This document shows, piece after piece, positions 1-10,156 of a stretch of 12,421 nt of DNA. This stretch comes from Saccoglossus kowalevskii (Eukaryota > Hemichordata > Enteropneusta > Harrimaniidae). The notes beneath the pieces are model-generated. The model saw nothing but the letters and a program-made list of their open reading frames with translations. It was not told the DNA's origin and ran no database searches. Made by a program: the position numbers and the translations under genes. Every line of letters starts with the position of its first letter. Positions within the stretch are counted from its first letter, which is position 1. The DNA is taken from assembly GCF_000003605.2 (NCBI RefSeq), contig NW_003110359.1, forward strand, positions 1-12,421, written 5' to 3'.

Positions 1-10
1 TCATAGTAAT
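1..10. repeat. Partial monomer at left edge (bases 34-43)
   Basis: These ten bases are the tail of a monomer carrying g36a and t39g. Both changes occur elsewhere in the array, but I saw them together only here. The array clearly continues to the left of the window. Confidence 0.9.
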
Positions 11-139
11 ATCACTCATATACATAACGCAATAACAGAGTAGTCGTATTAATATCACTCATATACATAACGCTATAACAGAGTAGTCATATTAATACCA
101 CTCATATAGATAACGCAATAACAGAGTAGTCGTATTAAT

Positions 140-311
140 GTCACTCATATACATAACGCAATAACAGAGTAGTCGTATTAATATCACTCATATACATCAT
201 TCATTAACAGAGTAGTCGTATTAATATCACTCATATACATAATGGAATAACAGAGTAGTCTTATTAATATCACTAATATACATAACGCTATAACAGAGTA
301 GTCGTATTAAT
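140..311. repeat. I-cassette, copy 1 (a1g-A, D, I, c7a-B)
   Basis: Four monomers in the order A with a1g, D, I and B with c7a. The I monomer is the rarest common marker (AATGAAATA-type core, always followed by g36t, giving TCTTATTA). It is always followed by a B monomer with CACTAATATA. This copy is the most diverged: its D has CATTAAC (a22t) and its I has AATGGAATA. The preceding H monomer (97-139) and the following A, A, C monomers (312-440) match the surroundings of copy 2, so the shared block is really about eight monomers. Confidence 0.85.
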
Positions 312-569
312 ATCACTCATGTACATAACGCAATAACAGAGTAGTCGTATTAATATCACTCATATACATAACGCAATAACAGAGTAGTCGTATTAATGTC
401 ACTCATATACATCACTCAATAACAGAGTAGTCGTATTAATATCACTCATATACATAACGCAATAACAGAGTAGTCGTATTAATATCACTCATATACATAA
501 CGCAATAACAGAGTAGTCGTATTAATATCACTCATATACATAACGCAATAACAGAGTAGTCATATTAAT

Positions 570-870
570 ATCACTCATATACATCATTCAATAACAGAGT
601 AGTCGTATTAATATCACTCATATACATCATTCAATAACAGAGTAGTCGTATTAATATCACTCATATACATCACTCAATAACAGAGTAGTCGTATTAATAT
701 CACTCATATACATCATTCTATAACAGAGTAGTCGTATTAATATCACTCATATACATCACTCAATAACAGAGTAGTCGTATTAATATCACTCATATACATC
801 ATTCTATAACAGAGTAGTCGTATTAATATCACTCATATACATAACGCAATAACAGAGTAGTCGTAGTAAT
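570..870. repeat. D-D-C-E-C-E-A block
   Basis: Seven monomers rich in the CATCATTC and CATCACTC cores. E (D plus a21t) occurs only four times in the window: two here, one near 8565 and one near 9469, always in a D-D-C-E-C setting. That shared context shows these stretches are copies of one ancestral block and not independent mutations. Confidence 0.85.
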
Positions 871-1128
871 ATCACTCATATACATCACTCAATAACAGAG
901 TAGTCGTATTAATATCACTCATATACATAACGCAATTACAGAGTAGTCGTATTAATATCATTCATATACATAACGCTATAACAGAGTAGTCGTATTAATA
1001 TCACTCATATACATAACGCTATAGCAGAGTAGTCGTATTAATATCACGCATATACTTAACGCAATAACAGAGTAGTCGTATTAATATCACTCATATACAT
1101 CACTCAATAACAGAGTAGTCGTAGTAAT
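871..1128. repeat. Six-monomer block C-K'-B-B-G-C, copy 1 (258 bp)
   Basis: The order is C, K' (a24t without g33t), B with c5t (ATCATTCATA), B with a25g (ATAGCAG), G with t6g (ATCACGCATATACTTA), and C with t39g. By eye all 258 bases are identical to 5555-5812. The c5t, t6g and a25g changes make it a strong fingerprint. Related but less exact copies lie at 10802-11016 and, in shorter form, 10157-10328. Confidence 0.93.
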
Positions 1129-1386
1129 ATCACTCACATACATCAATCAATAACAGAGTAGTCGTATTAATATCACTCATATACATCACTCAATAACAGA
1201 GTAGTCGTATTGATATCACTCATATACATCACTCAATAACAGAGTAGTCATATTAATATCACTCATATACATAACGCAATAACAGAATAGTCGTATTAAT
1301 ATCACTCATATACATCATTCAATAACAGAGTAGTCGTATTAATATCACTCATATACATAACGCTATAACAGAATAGTCGTATTAAT
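1129..1386. repeat. J, C, C, A, D, B monomers with g30a changes
   Basis: A J monomer (t9c, giving CACATACATCAATCAATA) is followed by C with a41g, C with g36a, A with g30a (CAGAATAG), D, and B with g30a. The a41g change creates GATATC at 1212-1217, seen only three times in the window. The C(a41g)-C(g36a)-A trio is repeated at 8608-8737. Confidence 0.85.
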
Positions 1387-1515
1387 ATCACTCATATACA
1401 TAACGCAATAACAGAGTAGTCGTATTAATATCACTCATATAGATAACGCAATAACAGAGTAGTCGTATTAATGTCACTCATATACATAACGCAATAACAG
1501 AGTAGTCGTATTAAT

Positions 1516-1599
1516 ATCACTCATATACATCACTCAATAACAGAGTAGTCGTATTATATCACTCATATACATCACTCATAACAGAGTAGTCGTAGTAAT
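1516..1599. repeat. Two consecutive 42-bp monomers
   Basis: Both are C-type and each lacks one base. The first loses an A near its end (TATTATATC where TATTAATATC is usual, around 1555-1560). The second loses an A in the core (CACTCATAACAG, around 1578-1581). They account for two of the five register breaks in the window. The next monomer (1600-1642) has a one-off core, CATCACACAATA. Confidence 0.95.
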
Positions 1600-1728
1600 A
1601 TCACTCATATACATCACACAATAACAGAGTAGTCGTATTAATATCACTCATATACATCACTCAATAACAGAGTAGTCGTATTAATATCACTCATATATAT
1701 AACGCAATAACAGAGTAGTCGTATTAAT

Positions 1729-1986
1729 ATCACTCATATACATAACGCAATAACAGAGTAGTCGTAGTAATATCACTCATATACATAACGCAATAACAGA
1801 GTAGTCGTAGTAATATCACTCACATACATCAATCAATAACAGAGTAGTCGTATTAATATCACTCATATACATCATTCAATAACAGAGTAGTCGTAGTAAT
1901 AACACTCATATACATCAATCAATAACAGAGTAGTCGTATTAATATCACTCATATACATAACGCAATTACAGAGTATTCGTATTAAT
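1729..1986. repeat. Six-monomer J block A-A-J-D-J'-K, copy 1 (258 bp)
   Basis: Two A monomers with t39g are followed by J, D with t39g, J' (t2a, giving AACACTC, without t9c), and K with g33t (TATTCG). By eye it is identical over 258 bases to 9082-9339, 7,353 bases away. A degraded relative lies at 3835-4135, where the J core is CATCAATAAATA, K reads CAAATACAG, and an A and an F monomer are inserted before J'. Confidence 0.93.
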
Positions 1987-2330
1987 ATCACTCATATACA
2001 TAACGCAATAACAGAGTAGTCGTATTAATATCACTCATATACATAACGCAATAACAGAGTAGTCGTATTAATATCACTCATATACATAACGCAATAACAG
2101 AGTAGTCGTATTAATATCACTCATATACATAACGCAATAACAGAGTAGTCGTATTAATATCACTCATATACATCATTCAATAACAGAGTAGTCGTATTAA
2201 TATCACTCATATACATAACGCAATAACAGAGTAGTCGTATTAATATCACTCATATACATAACGCTATAACAGAGTAGTCGTATTAATATCACTCATATAC
2301 ATAACGCAATAACAGAGTAGTCGTATTAAT
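1987..2330. repeat. Eight-monomer A-rich run A4-D-A-B-A, copy 1
   Basis: Four consecutive consensus monomers are followed by D, A, B, A. The same order occurs at 7963-8306 with no difference I could see. Since most of it is the majority variant, the match is weaker evidence of shared descent than blocks built from rare variants. Confidence 0.75.
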
Positions 2331-2975
2331 ATCACTCATATAGATAACGCAATAACAGAGTAGTCGTATTAATGTCACTCATATACATAACGCAATAACA
2401 GAGTAGTCGTATTAATATCACTCATATACATCATTCAATAACAGAGTAGTCGTATTAATATCACTCATATACATAATGAAATAACAGAGTAGTCTTATTA
2501 ATATCACTAATATACATAACGCTATAACAGAGTAGTCGTATTAATATCACTCATATACATAACGCAATAACAGAGTAGTCGTATTAATATCACTCATATA
2601 CATAACGCAATAACAGAGTAGTCGTATTAATATCACTCATATACATCACTCAATAACAGAGTAGTCGTAATAATATCACTCATATACATAACGCAATAAC
2701 AGAGCAGTCGTATTAATATCACTCATATACATAACGCAATAACAGAGTAGTCGTATTAATATCACTCATATACATAACGCAATAACAGAGTAGTCATATT
2801 AATATCACTCATATACATAACGCAATAACAGAGTAGTCGTATTAATATTACTCATATACATAACGCAATTACAGAGTATTCGTATTAATATCACTCATAT
2901 ACATAACGCAATAACAGAGTAGTCGTATTAATATCACTCATATACGTAACGCAATAACAGAGTAGTCGTATTAAT
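2245..2975. repeat. Long-range duplication, left copy (17 monomers)
   Basis: The order is B, A, H, A(a1g), D, I, B(c7a), A, A, C(t39a), A(t31c), A, A(g36a), A, K(c3t, g33t), A, F. It matches 11616-12389 monomer by monomer, including the rare outer changes t39a (GTAATAAT), t31c (GAGCAG) and c3t (ATTACTC). In the first 14 monomers I see one difference: base 13 of the third monomer (2343) is G here and C at 11714. The right copy has one additional A monomer before K. The block contains the second I-cassette (2374-2545). Confidence 0.92.
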
Positions 2976-3276
2976 ATCACTCATATACATAACGCAATAA
3001 CAGAGTAGTCGTATTAATATCACTCATATACATAACGCAATAACAGAGTAGTCGTATTAATATCACTCATATACTTAACGCAATAACAGAGTAGTCGTAT
3101 TAATATCACTCATATACATCATTCAATAACAGAGTAGTCGTATTAATATCACTCATATACATAACGCAATAACAGAGTAGTCGTATTAATATCACTCATA
3201 TACATAACTCAATAACAGAGTAGTCGTATTAATATCACTCATATACATAACGCATTAACAGAGTAGTCGTATTAAT
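2632..3276. repeat. Block C-A4-K-A-F-A-A-G-D-A-L-M, copy 1
   Basis: Fifteen monomers ending in the rare pair L (CATAACTCAATA) then M (CGCATTAAC). The equivalent at 7361-7962 has 14 monomers and lacks G. Copy 1 also carries t39a and t31c, which are absent from the second copy. L occurs only three times in the window, each time seven or eight monomers after a K monomer. Confidence 0.88.
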
Positions 3277-3705
3277 ATCACTCATATACATCACTCTATA
3301 ACAGAGTAGTCATATTAATATCACTCATATACATAACGCAATAACAGAGTAGTCATATTAATATCACTAATATACATAACGCTATAACAGAGTAGTCGTA
3401 TAAATATCACTCATATACATAACGCAATAACAGAGTAGTCGTATTAATATCACTCATATACTTAACGCAATAACAGAGTAGTCGTATTAATATCACTCAT
3501 ATACATCATTCAATAACAGAGTAGTCGTATTAATATCACTCATATACATAACGCAATAACAGAGTAGTCGTATTAATATCACTCATATACGTACGCAATA
3601 ACAGAGTAGTCGTATTAATATCACTCATATACATAACGCAATAACAGAGTAGTCGTATTAATATCACTCATATACATAACGCAATAACAGAGTAGTCGTA
3701 TTAAT
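2847..3705. repeat. K-to-F superblock, copy 1 (20 monomers)
   Basis: The order is K, A, F, A, A, G, D, A, L, M, C(g36a), A(g36a), B(c7a, t40a), A, G, D, A, F, A, A. It corresponds to 4093-4909, which has the same order without the first G and with A in place of M. The trio C(g36a)-A(g36a)-B(c7a, t40a), with its unusual GTATAAAT junction, is the strongest marker. It recurs at 3277, 4480, 4910 and 5082. Confidence 0.88.
3578..3619. repeat. 42-bp F monomer with core deletion
   Basis: The core reads CGTACGCAATA where other F monomers read CGTAACGCAATA, so one A is missing near 3592-3593. It is the third register break in the window. Like the other F monomers it contains TACGTA. Confidence 0.95.
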
Positions 3706-3834
3706 ATCACTCATATAGATAACGCAATAACAGAGTAGTCGTATTAATATCACTCATATACATAACGCAATAACAGAGTAGTCATATTAATATCACTAAT
3801 ATACATAACGCAATAACAGAGTAGTCGTAGTAAT

Positions 3835-4135
3835 ATCACTCATATACATAACGCATTAACAGAGTAGTCGTAGTAATATCACTCACATACATCAATAAAT
3901 AACAGAGTAGTCGTATTAATATCACTCATATACATAACGCAAATACAGAGTATTCGTATTAATATCACTCATATACATAACGCAATAACAGAGTAGTCGT
4001 ATTAATATCACTCATATACGTAACGCAATAACAGAGTAGTCGTAGTAATAACACTCATATACATCAATCAATAACAGAGTAGTCGTATTAATATCACTCA
4101 TATACATAACGCAATTACAGAGTATTCGTATTAAT
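3835..4135. repeat. Degraded J block with insertion
   Basis: Seven monomers: M(t39g), J with an additional c20a, K with an altered core (CAAATACAG), A, F(t39g), J'(t2a), K. Compared with 1729-1986 and 9082-9339, J and J' are separated by K, A, F where the others have a single D. This looks like a recombinant or older version of the J block. Confidence 0.8.
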
Positions 4136-4909
4136 ATCACTCATATACATAACGCAATAACAGAGTAGTCGTATTAATATCACTCATATACGTAACGCAA
4201 TAACAGAGTAGTCGTATTAATATCACTCATATACATAACGCAATAACAGAGTAGTCGTATTAATATCACTCATATACATAACGCAATAACAGAGTAGTCG
4301 TATTAATATCACTCATATACATCATTCAATAACAGAGTAGTCGTATTAATATCACTCATATACATAACGCAATAACAGAGTAGTCGTATTAATATCACTC
4401 ATATACATAACTCAATAACAGAGTAGTCGTATTAATATCACTCATATACATAACGCAATAACAGAGTAGTCGTATTAATTTCACTCATATACATCACCCA
4501 ATAACAGAGTAGTCATATTAATATCACTCATATACATAACGCAATAACAGAGTAGTCATATTAATATCACTAATATACATAACGCTATAACAGAATAGTC
4601 GTATAAATATCACTCATATACATAACGCAATAACAGAGTAGTCGTATTAATATCACTCATATACTTAACGCAATAACAGAGTAGTCGTATTAATATCACT
4701 CATATACATCATTCAATAACAGAGCAGTCGTATTAATATCACTCATATACATAACGCAATAACAGAGTAGTCGTATTAATATCACTCATATACGTAACGC
4801 AATAACAGAGTAGTCGTATTAATATCACTCATATACATAACGCAATAACAGAGTAGTCGTATTAATATCACTCATATACATAACGCAATAACAGAGTAGT
4901 CGTAGTAAT
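4093..4909. repeat. K-to-F superblock, copy 2 (19 monomers)
   Basis: Counterpart of 2847-3705, offset 1,246 bases at its start and 1,203 after the G monomer is skipped. Private changes include a1t in the C monomer at 4480 (TTTCACTC), a CATCACCCAATA core there, g30a in the B monomer at 4566 and t31c in the D monomer at 4695. Confidence 0.86.
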
Positions 4910-5511
4910 ATCACTCATATACATCACTCAATAACAGAGTAGTCATATTAATATCACTCATATACATAACGCAATAACAGAGTAGTCATATTAATATCAC
5001 TAATATACATAACGCTATAACAGAGTAGTCGTATAAATATCACTCATATACATAACGCAATAACAGAGTAGTCGTATTAATATCACTCATATACATCACC
5101 CAATAACAGAGTAGTCATATTAATATCACTCATATACATAACGCAATAACAGAGTAGTCATATTAATATCACTAATATACATAACGCTATAACAGAATAG
5201 TCGTATAAATATCACTCATATACATAACGCAATAACAGAGTAGTCGTATTAATATCACTCATATACTTAACGCAATAACAGAGTAGTCGTATTAATATCA
5301 CTCATATACATCATTCAATAACAGAGTAGTCGTATTAATATCACTCATATACATAACGCAATAACAGAGTAGTCGTATTAATATCACTCATATACGTAAC
5401 GTAATAACAGAGTAGTCGTATTAATATCACTCATATACATAACGCAATAACAGAGTAGTCGTATTAATATCACTCATATACATAACGCAATAACAGAGTA
5501 GTCGTAGTAAT
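4480..5511. repeat. 14-monomer (602-bp) higher-order repeat, two copies
   Basis: Monomers at 4480-4909 recur at 5082-5511 in the order C(CACCC core, g36a), A(g36a), B(c7a, g30a, t40a), A, G, D, A, F, A, A(t39g). The offset is 602 bases, exactly 14 monomers. I see three differences: a1t at 4480, t31c in the D monomer at 4695, and c20t in the F monomer at 5383. Between them, 4910-5081 is a shorter four-monomer version (C, A, B, A), so the leading segment is present three times here and once more at 3277-3448. The CACCC core is found only in this tract, which indicates recent local amplification. Confidence 0.9.
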
Positions 5512-5554
5512 ATCACTCATATACATCACGCAATAACAGAGTAGTCGTATTAAT

Positions 5555-5812
5555 ATCACTCATATACATCACTCAATAACAGAGTAGTCGTATTAATATC
5601 ACTCATATACATAACGCAATTACAGAGTAGTCGTATTAATATCATTCATATACATAACGCTATAACAGAGTAGTCGTATTAATATCACTCATATACATAA
5701 CGCTATAGCAGAGTAGTCGTATTAATATCACGCATATACTTAACGCAATAACAGAGTAGTCGTATTAATATCACTCATATACATCACTCAATAACAGAGT
5801 AGTCGTAGTAAT
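5555..5812. repeat. Six-monomer block C-K'-B-B-G-C, copy 2 (258 bp)
   Basis: By eye identical to 871-1128, including c5t, a25g and t6g. The monomer just before it (5512-5554) has the core CATCACGCAATA, with a16c but not g19t. It is the only such intermediate between A and C types in the window. Confidence 0.93.
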
Positions 5813-6070
5813 ATCACTCATATACATAACGCAATAACAGAGTAGTCGTATTAATATCACTCATATACATCACTCAATAACAGAGTAGTCGTATTAATAT
5901 CACTCATATACATAACGCAATAACAGAGTAGTCGTATTAATATCACTCATATACATCACTCAATAACAGAGTAGTCGTATTAATATCACTCATATACATA
6001 ACGCAATAACAGAGTAGTCGTATTAATATCACTCATATACATCACTCAATAACAGAGTAGTCGTAGTAAT
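5813..6070. repeat. Alternating A-C dimer tract (three 86-bp dimers)
   Basis: Six monomers strictly alternate A and C. In the related stretches near 10329 and 11017 the same position holds A, C, A, B, so two additional A-C dimers appear to have been added here. This is the clearest dimeric substructure in the window. Confidence 0.8.
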
Positions 6071-6328
6071 ATCACTCATATACATAACGCAATAACAGAG
6101 TAGTCGTATTAATATCACTCATATACATAACGCTATAACAGAGTAGTCGTATTAATATCACTCATATACATCACTCAATAACAGAGTAGTCGTATTAATA
6201 TCACTCATATACGTAACGCAATAACAGAGTAGTCGTATTAATATCACTCATATACATAACGCAATAACAGAGTAGTCGTATTAATATCACTCATATACAT
6301 AACGCAATAACAGAGTAGTCGTATTAAT

Positions 6329-6629
6329 ATCACTCATATAGATAACGCAATAACAGAGTAGTCGTATTAATATCACTCATATACATAACGCAATAACAGA
6401 GTAGTCGTATTAATATCACTCATATACATAACGCAATAACAGAGTAGTCGTATTAATATCACTCATATACATAACGCAATAACAGAGTAGTCGTATTAAT
6501 ATCACTCATATAGATAACGCAATAACAGAGTAGTCGTATTAATATCACTCATATAGATAACGCAATAACAGAGTAGTCGTATTAATGTCACTCATATACA
6601 TAACGCAATAACAGAGTAGTCGTATTAAT
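6329..6629. repeat. H-rich stretch
   Basis: Seven monomers, H, A, A, A, H, H, A(a1g), hold three of the ten H monomers (ATATAGATAACGC). The adjacent H-H pair at 6501-6586 is the only H doublet. Elsewhere H usually precedes an A monomer with a1g (3 to 4, 34 to 35, 55 to 56, 169 to 170 in monomer numbers), so the doublet looks like a single-monomer duplication. Confidence 0.75.
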
Positions 6630-6887
6630 ATCACTCATATACATCATTCAATAACAGAGTAGTCGTATTAATATCACTCATATACATCATTCAATAACAG
6701 AGTATTCGTATTAATATCACTCATATACATCACTCAATAACAGAGTAGTCGTATTGATATCACTCATATACATAACGCAATAACAGAGTAGTCGTAGTAA
6801 TATCACTCATATACATAACGCAATAACAGAGTAGTCGTATTAATATCACTCATATAGATAACGCAATAACAGAGTAGTCGTATTAAT

Positions 6888-7016
6888 ATCACTCATATAC
6901 ATCATTCAATAACAGAGTAGTCGTATTAATATCACTCATATACATAATGAAATAACAGAGTAGTCTTATTAATATCACTAATATACATAACGCTATAACA
7001 GAGTAGTCGTATTAAT
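6888..7016. repeat. I-cassette, copy 3 (D, I, c7a-B)
   Basis: Shorter form of the I-cassette: H comes directly before D, without the A(a1g) monomer of the other copies. The I monomer and its g36t and c7a followers are identical to those at 2460-2545 and 11831-11916. Confidence 0.87.
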
Positions 7017-7145
7017 ATCACTCATATACATAACGCAATAACAGAGTAGTCGTATTAATATCACTCATATACTTAACGCAATAACAGAGTAGTCGTATTA
7101 ATATCACTCATATACATCATTCAATAACAGAGTAGTCGTATTAAT

Positions 7146-7962
7146 ATCACTCATATACATAACGCTATAACAGAGTAGTCGTATTATTATCACTCATATA
7201 CATAACGCAATAACAGAGTAGTCGTATTAATATCACTCATATAGATAACGCAATAACAGAGTAGTCGTATTAATGTCACTCATATACATAACGCAATAAC
7301 AGAGTAGTCGTATTAATATCACTCATATACATAACGCAATAACAGAGTAGTCGTATTAATATCACTCATATACATCACTCAATAACAGAGTAGTCGTATT
7401 AATATCACTCATATACATAACGCAATAACAGAGTAGTCGTATTAATATCACTCATATACATAACGCAATAACAGAGTAGTCGTATTAATATCACTCATAT
7501 ACATAACGCAATAACAGAGTAGTTATATTAATATCACTCATATACATAACGCAATAACAGAGTAGTCGTATTAATATTACTCATATACATAACGCAATTA
7601 CAGAGTATTCGTATTAATATCACTCATATACATAACGCAATAACAGAGTAGTCGTATTAATATCACTCATATACGTAACGCAATAACAGAGTAGTCGTAT
7701 TAATATCACTCATATACATAACGCAATAACAGAGTAGTCGTATTAATATCACTCATATACATAACGCAATAACAGAGTAGTCGTATTAATATCACTCATA
7801 TACATCATTCAATAACAGAGTAGTCGTATTAATATCACTCATATACATAACGCAATAACAGAGTAGTCGTATTAATATCACTCATATACATAACTCAATA
7901 ACAGAGTAGTCGTATTAATATCACTCATATACATAACGCATTAACAGAGTAGTCATATTAAT
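7146..7962. repeat. B-A-H-A-A-C ... K-A-F-A-A-D-A-L-M block
   Basis: Corresponds to 2245-3276 with four monomers (D, I, B, A) and one G missing. The first part is offset by 4,901 bases (114 monomers less one base), and the K monomer at 7576 by 4,729. Its A monomer at 7490 ends in AGTTATATTA, a c35t+g36a double change seen once. The junction at 7184-7191 reads TATTATTAT, a one-off a42t. Confidence 0.85.
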
Positions 7963-8306
7963 ATCACTCATATACATAACGCAATAACAGAGTAGTCGTA
8001 TTAATATCACTCATATACATAACGCAATAACAGAGTAGTCGTATTAATATCACTCATATACATAACGCAATAACAGAGTAGTCGTATTAATATCACTCAT
8101 ATACATAACGCAATAACAGAGTAGTCGTATTAATATCACTCATATACATCATTCAATAACAGAGTAGTCGTATTAATATCACTCATATACATAACGCAAT
8201 AACAGAGTAGTCGTATTAATATCACTCATATACATAACGCTATAACAGAGTAGTCGTATTAATATCACTCATATACATAACGCAATAACAGAGTAGTCGT
8301 ATTAAT
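7963..8306. repeat. Eight-monomer A-rich run A4-D-A-B-A, copy 2
   Basis: Same order as 1987-2330, offset 5,976 bases (139 monomers less one base). It consists mostly of consensus monomers, so common descent is plausible but not proven by eye. Confidence 0.7.
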
Positions 8307-8435
8307 ATCACTCATATACATAACGCAATAACAGAGTAGTCGTATTAATATCACTCATATACATCACTCAATAACAGAGTAGTCGTATTAATATCACTCA
8401 TATACATCACTCAATAACAGAGTAGTCGTATTAAT

Positions 8436-8737
8436 ATCACTCATATACATCATTCAATAACAGAGTAGTCGTATTAATATCACTCATATACATCATTCAA
8501 TAACAGAGTAGTCGTATTAATATCACTCATATACATCACTCAATAACAGAGTAGTCGTATTAATATCACTCATATACATCATTCTATAACAGAGTAGTCG
8601 TATTAATATCACTCATATACATCACTCAATAACAGAGTAGTCGTATTGATATCACTCATATACATCACTCAATAACAGAGTAGTCATATTAATATCACTC
8701 ATATACATAACGCAATAACAGAGTAGTGCGTATTAAT
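8436..8737. repeat. Mosaic block D-D-C-E / C-C-A
   Basis: The first four monomers (8436-8607) match 570-741. The next three (8608-8737), with a41g creating GATATC at 8648-8653 and g36a in the second, match 1172-1300. The joined stretch looks like a recombinant of two blocks that sit 430 bases apart near the left edge. Confidence 0.82.
8694..8737. repeat. 44-bp monomer (only insertion)
   Basis: The conserved segment reads TAGTGCGTATT where TAGTCGTATT is usual, an additional G near 8728. It is the only insertion in the window and lies directly before a K(c3t) monomer, at the seam between the D-D-C-E-C-C-A block and a K-A-F-A-A-G-D block. Confidence 0.95.
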
Positions 8738-9038
8738 ATTACTCATATACATAACGCAATTACAGAGTATTCGTATTAATATCACTCATATACATAACGC
8801 AATAACAGAGTAGTCGTATTAATATCACTCATATACGTAACGCAATAACAGAGTAGTCGTATTAATATCACTCATATACATAACGCAATAACAGAGTAGT
8901 CGTATTAATATCACTCATATACATAACGCAATAACAGAGTAGTCGTATTAATATCACTCATATACTTAACGCAATAACAGAGTAGTCGTATTAATATCAC
9001 TCATATACATCATTCAATAACAGAGTAGTCGTATTAAT
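8738..9038. repeat. K-A-F-A-A-G-D block
   Basis: Seven monomers matching 2847-3147 in order and in the c3t and g33t changes of K. Here the block is followed by three A(t39g) monomers and the J block, and not by A-L-M, which shows that blocks are joined in different combinations. Confidence 0.85.
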
Positions 9039-9081
9039 ATCACTCATATACATAACGCAATAACAGAGTAGTCGTAGTAAT

Positions 9082-9339
9082 ATCACTCATATACATAACG
9101 CAATAACAGAGTAGTCGTAGTAATATCACTCATATACATAACGCAATAACAGAGTAGTCGTAGTAATATCACTCACATACATCAATCAATAACAGAGTAG
9201 TCGTATTAATATCACTCATATACATCATTCAATAACAGAGTAGTCGTAGTAATAACACTCATATACATCAATCAATAACAGAGTAGTCGTATTAATATCA
9301 CTCATATACATAACGCAATTACAGAGTATTCGTATTAAT
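9082..9339. repeat. Six-monomer J block A-A-J-D-J'-K, copy 2 (258 bp)
   Basis: By eye identical to 1729-1986. A further A(t39g) monomer precedes it at 9039-9081, so the A(t39g) run is three long here and two in copy 1. Confidence 0.93.
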
Positions 9340-9554
9340 ATCACTCATATACATCATTCAATAACAGAGTAGTCGTATTAATATCACTCATATACATCAT
9401 TCAATAACAGAGTAGTCGTATTAATATCACTCATATACATCACTCAATAACAGAGTAGTCGTATTAATATCACTCATATACATCATTCTATAACAGAGTA
9501 TTCGTATTAATATCACTCATATACATCACTCAATAACAGAGTAGTCGTATTAAT
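9340..9554. repeat. D-D-C-E-C block, third copy
   Basis: Five monomers in the same order as 570-784 and 8436-8650. The E monomer here carries g33t (TATTCG), which is otherwise nearly restricted to K monomers. It is followed by F and a D monomer with a one-off CATATTCATC. Confidence 0.82.
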
Positions 9555-10156
9555 ATCACTCATATACGTAACGCAATAACAGAGTAGTCGTATTAATATC
9601 ACTCATATTCATCATTCAATAACAGAGTAGTCGTATTAATATCACTCATATACATAACGCAATAACAGAGTAGTCGTATTAATATCACTCATATACATAA
9701 CGCAATAACAGAGTAGTCGTATTAATATCACTCATATACGTAACGCAATAACAGAGTAGTCGTATTAATATCACTCATATACATCATTCAATAACAGAGT
9801 AGTCGTATTAATATCACTCATATACATAACGCAATAACAGAGTAGTCGTATTAATATCACTCATATACATAACGCAATAACAGAGTAGTCGTATTAATAT
9901 CACTTATATACATAACGCTATAACAGAGTAGTCGTATTAATATCACTCATATAGATAACGCAATAACAGAGTAGTCGTATTAATATCACTCATATACATC
10001 ACTCAATAACAGAGTAGTCGTATTAATATCACTCATATACATAACGCAATAACAGAGTAGTCGTATTAATATCACTCATATACATAACGCAATAACAGAG
10101 TAGTCGTATTAATATCACTCATATACATAACGCAATAACAGAGTAGTCGTATTAAT

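Noticed and set aside
1129-1171. J monomers as the remnant of an inserted element
   Set aside because: They keep the 43-bp length and all conserved segments; they differ from consensus only by a few point changes.
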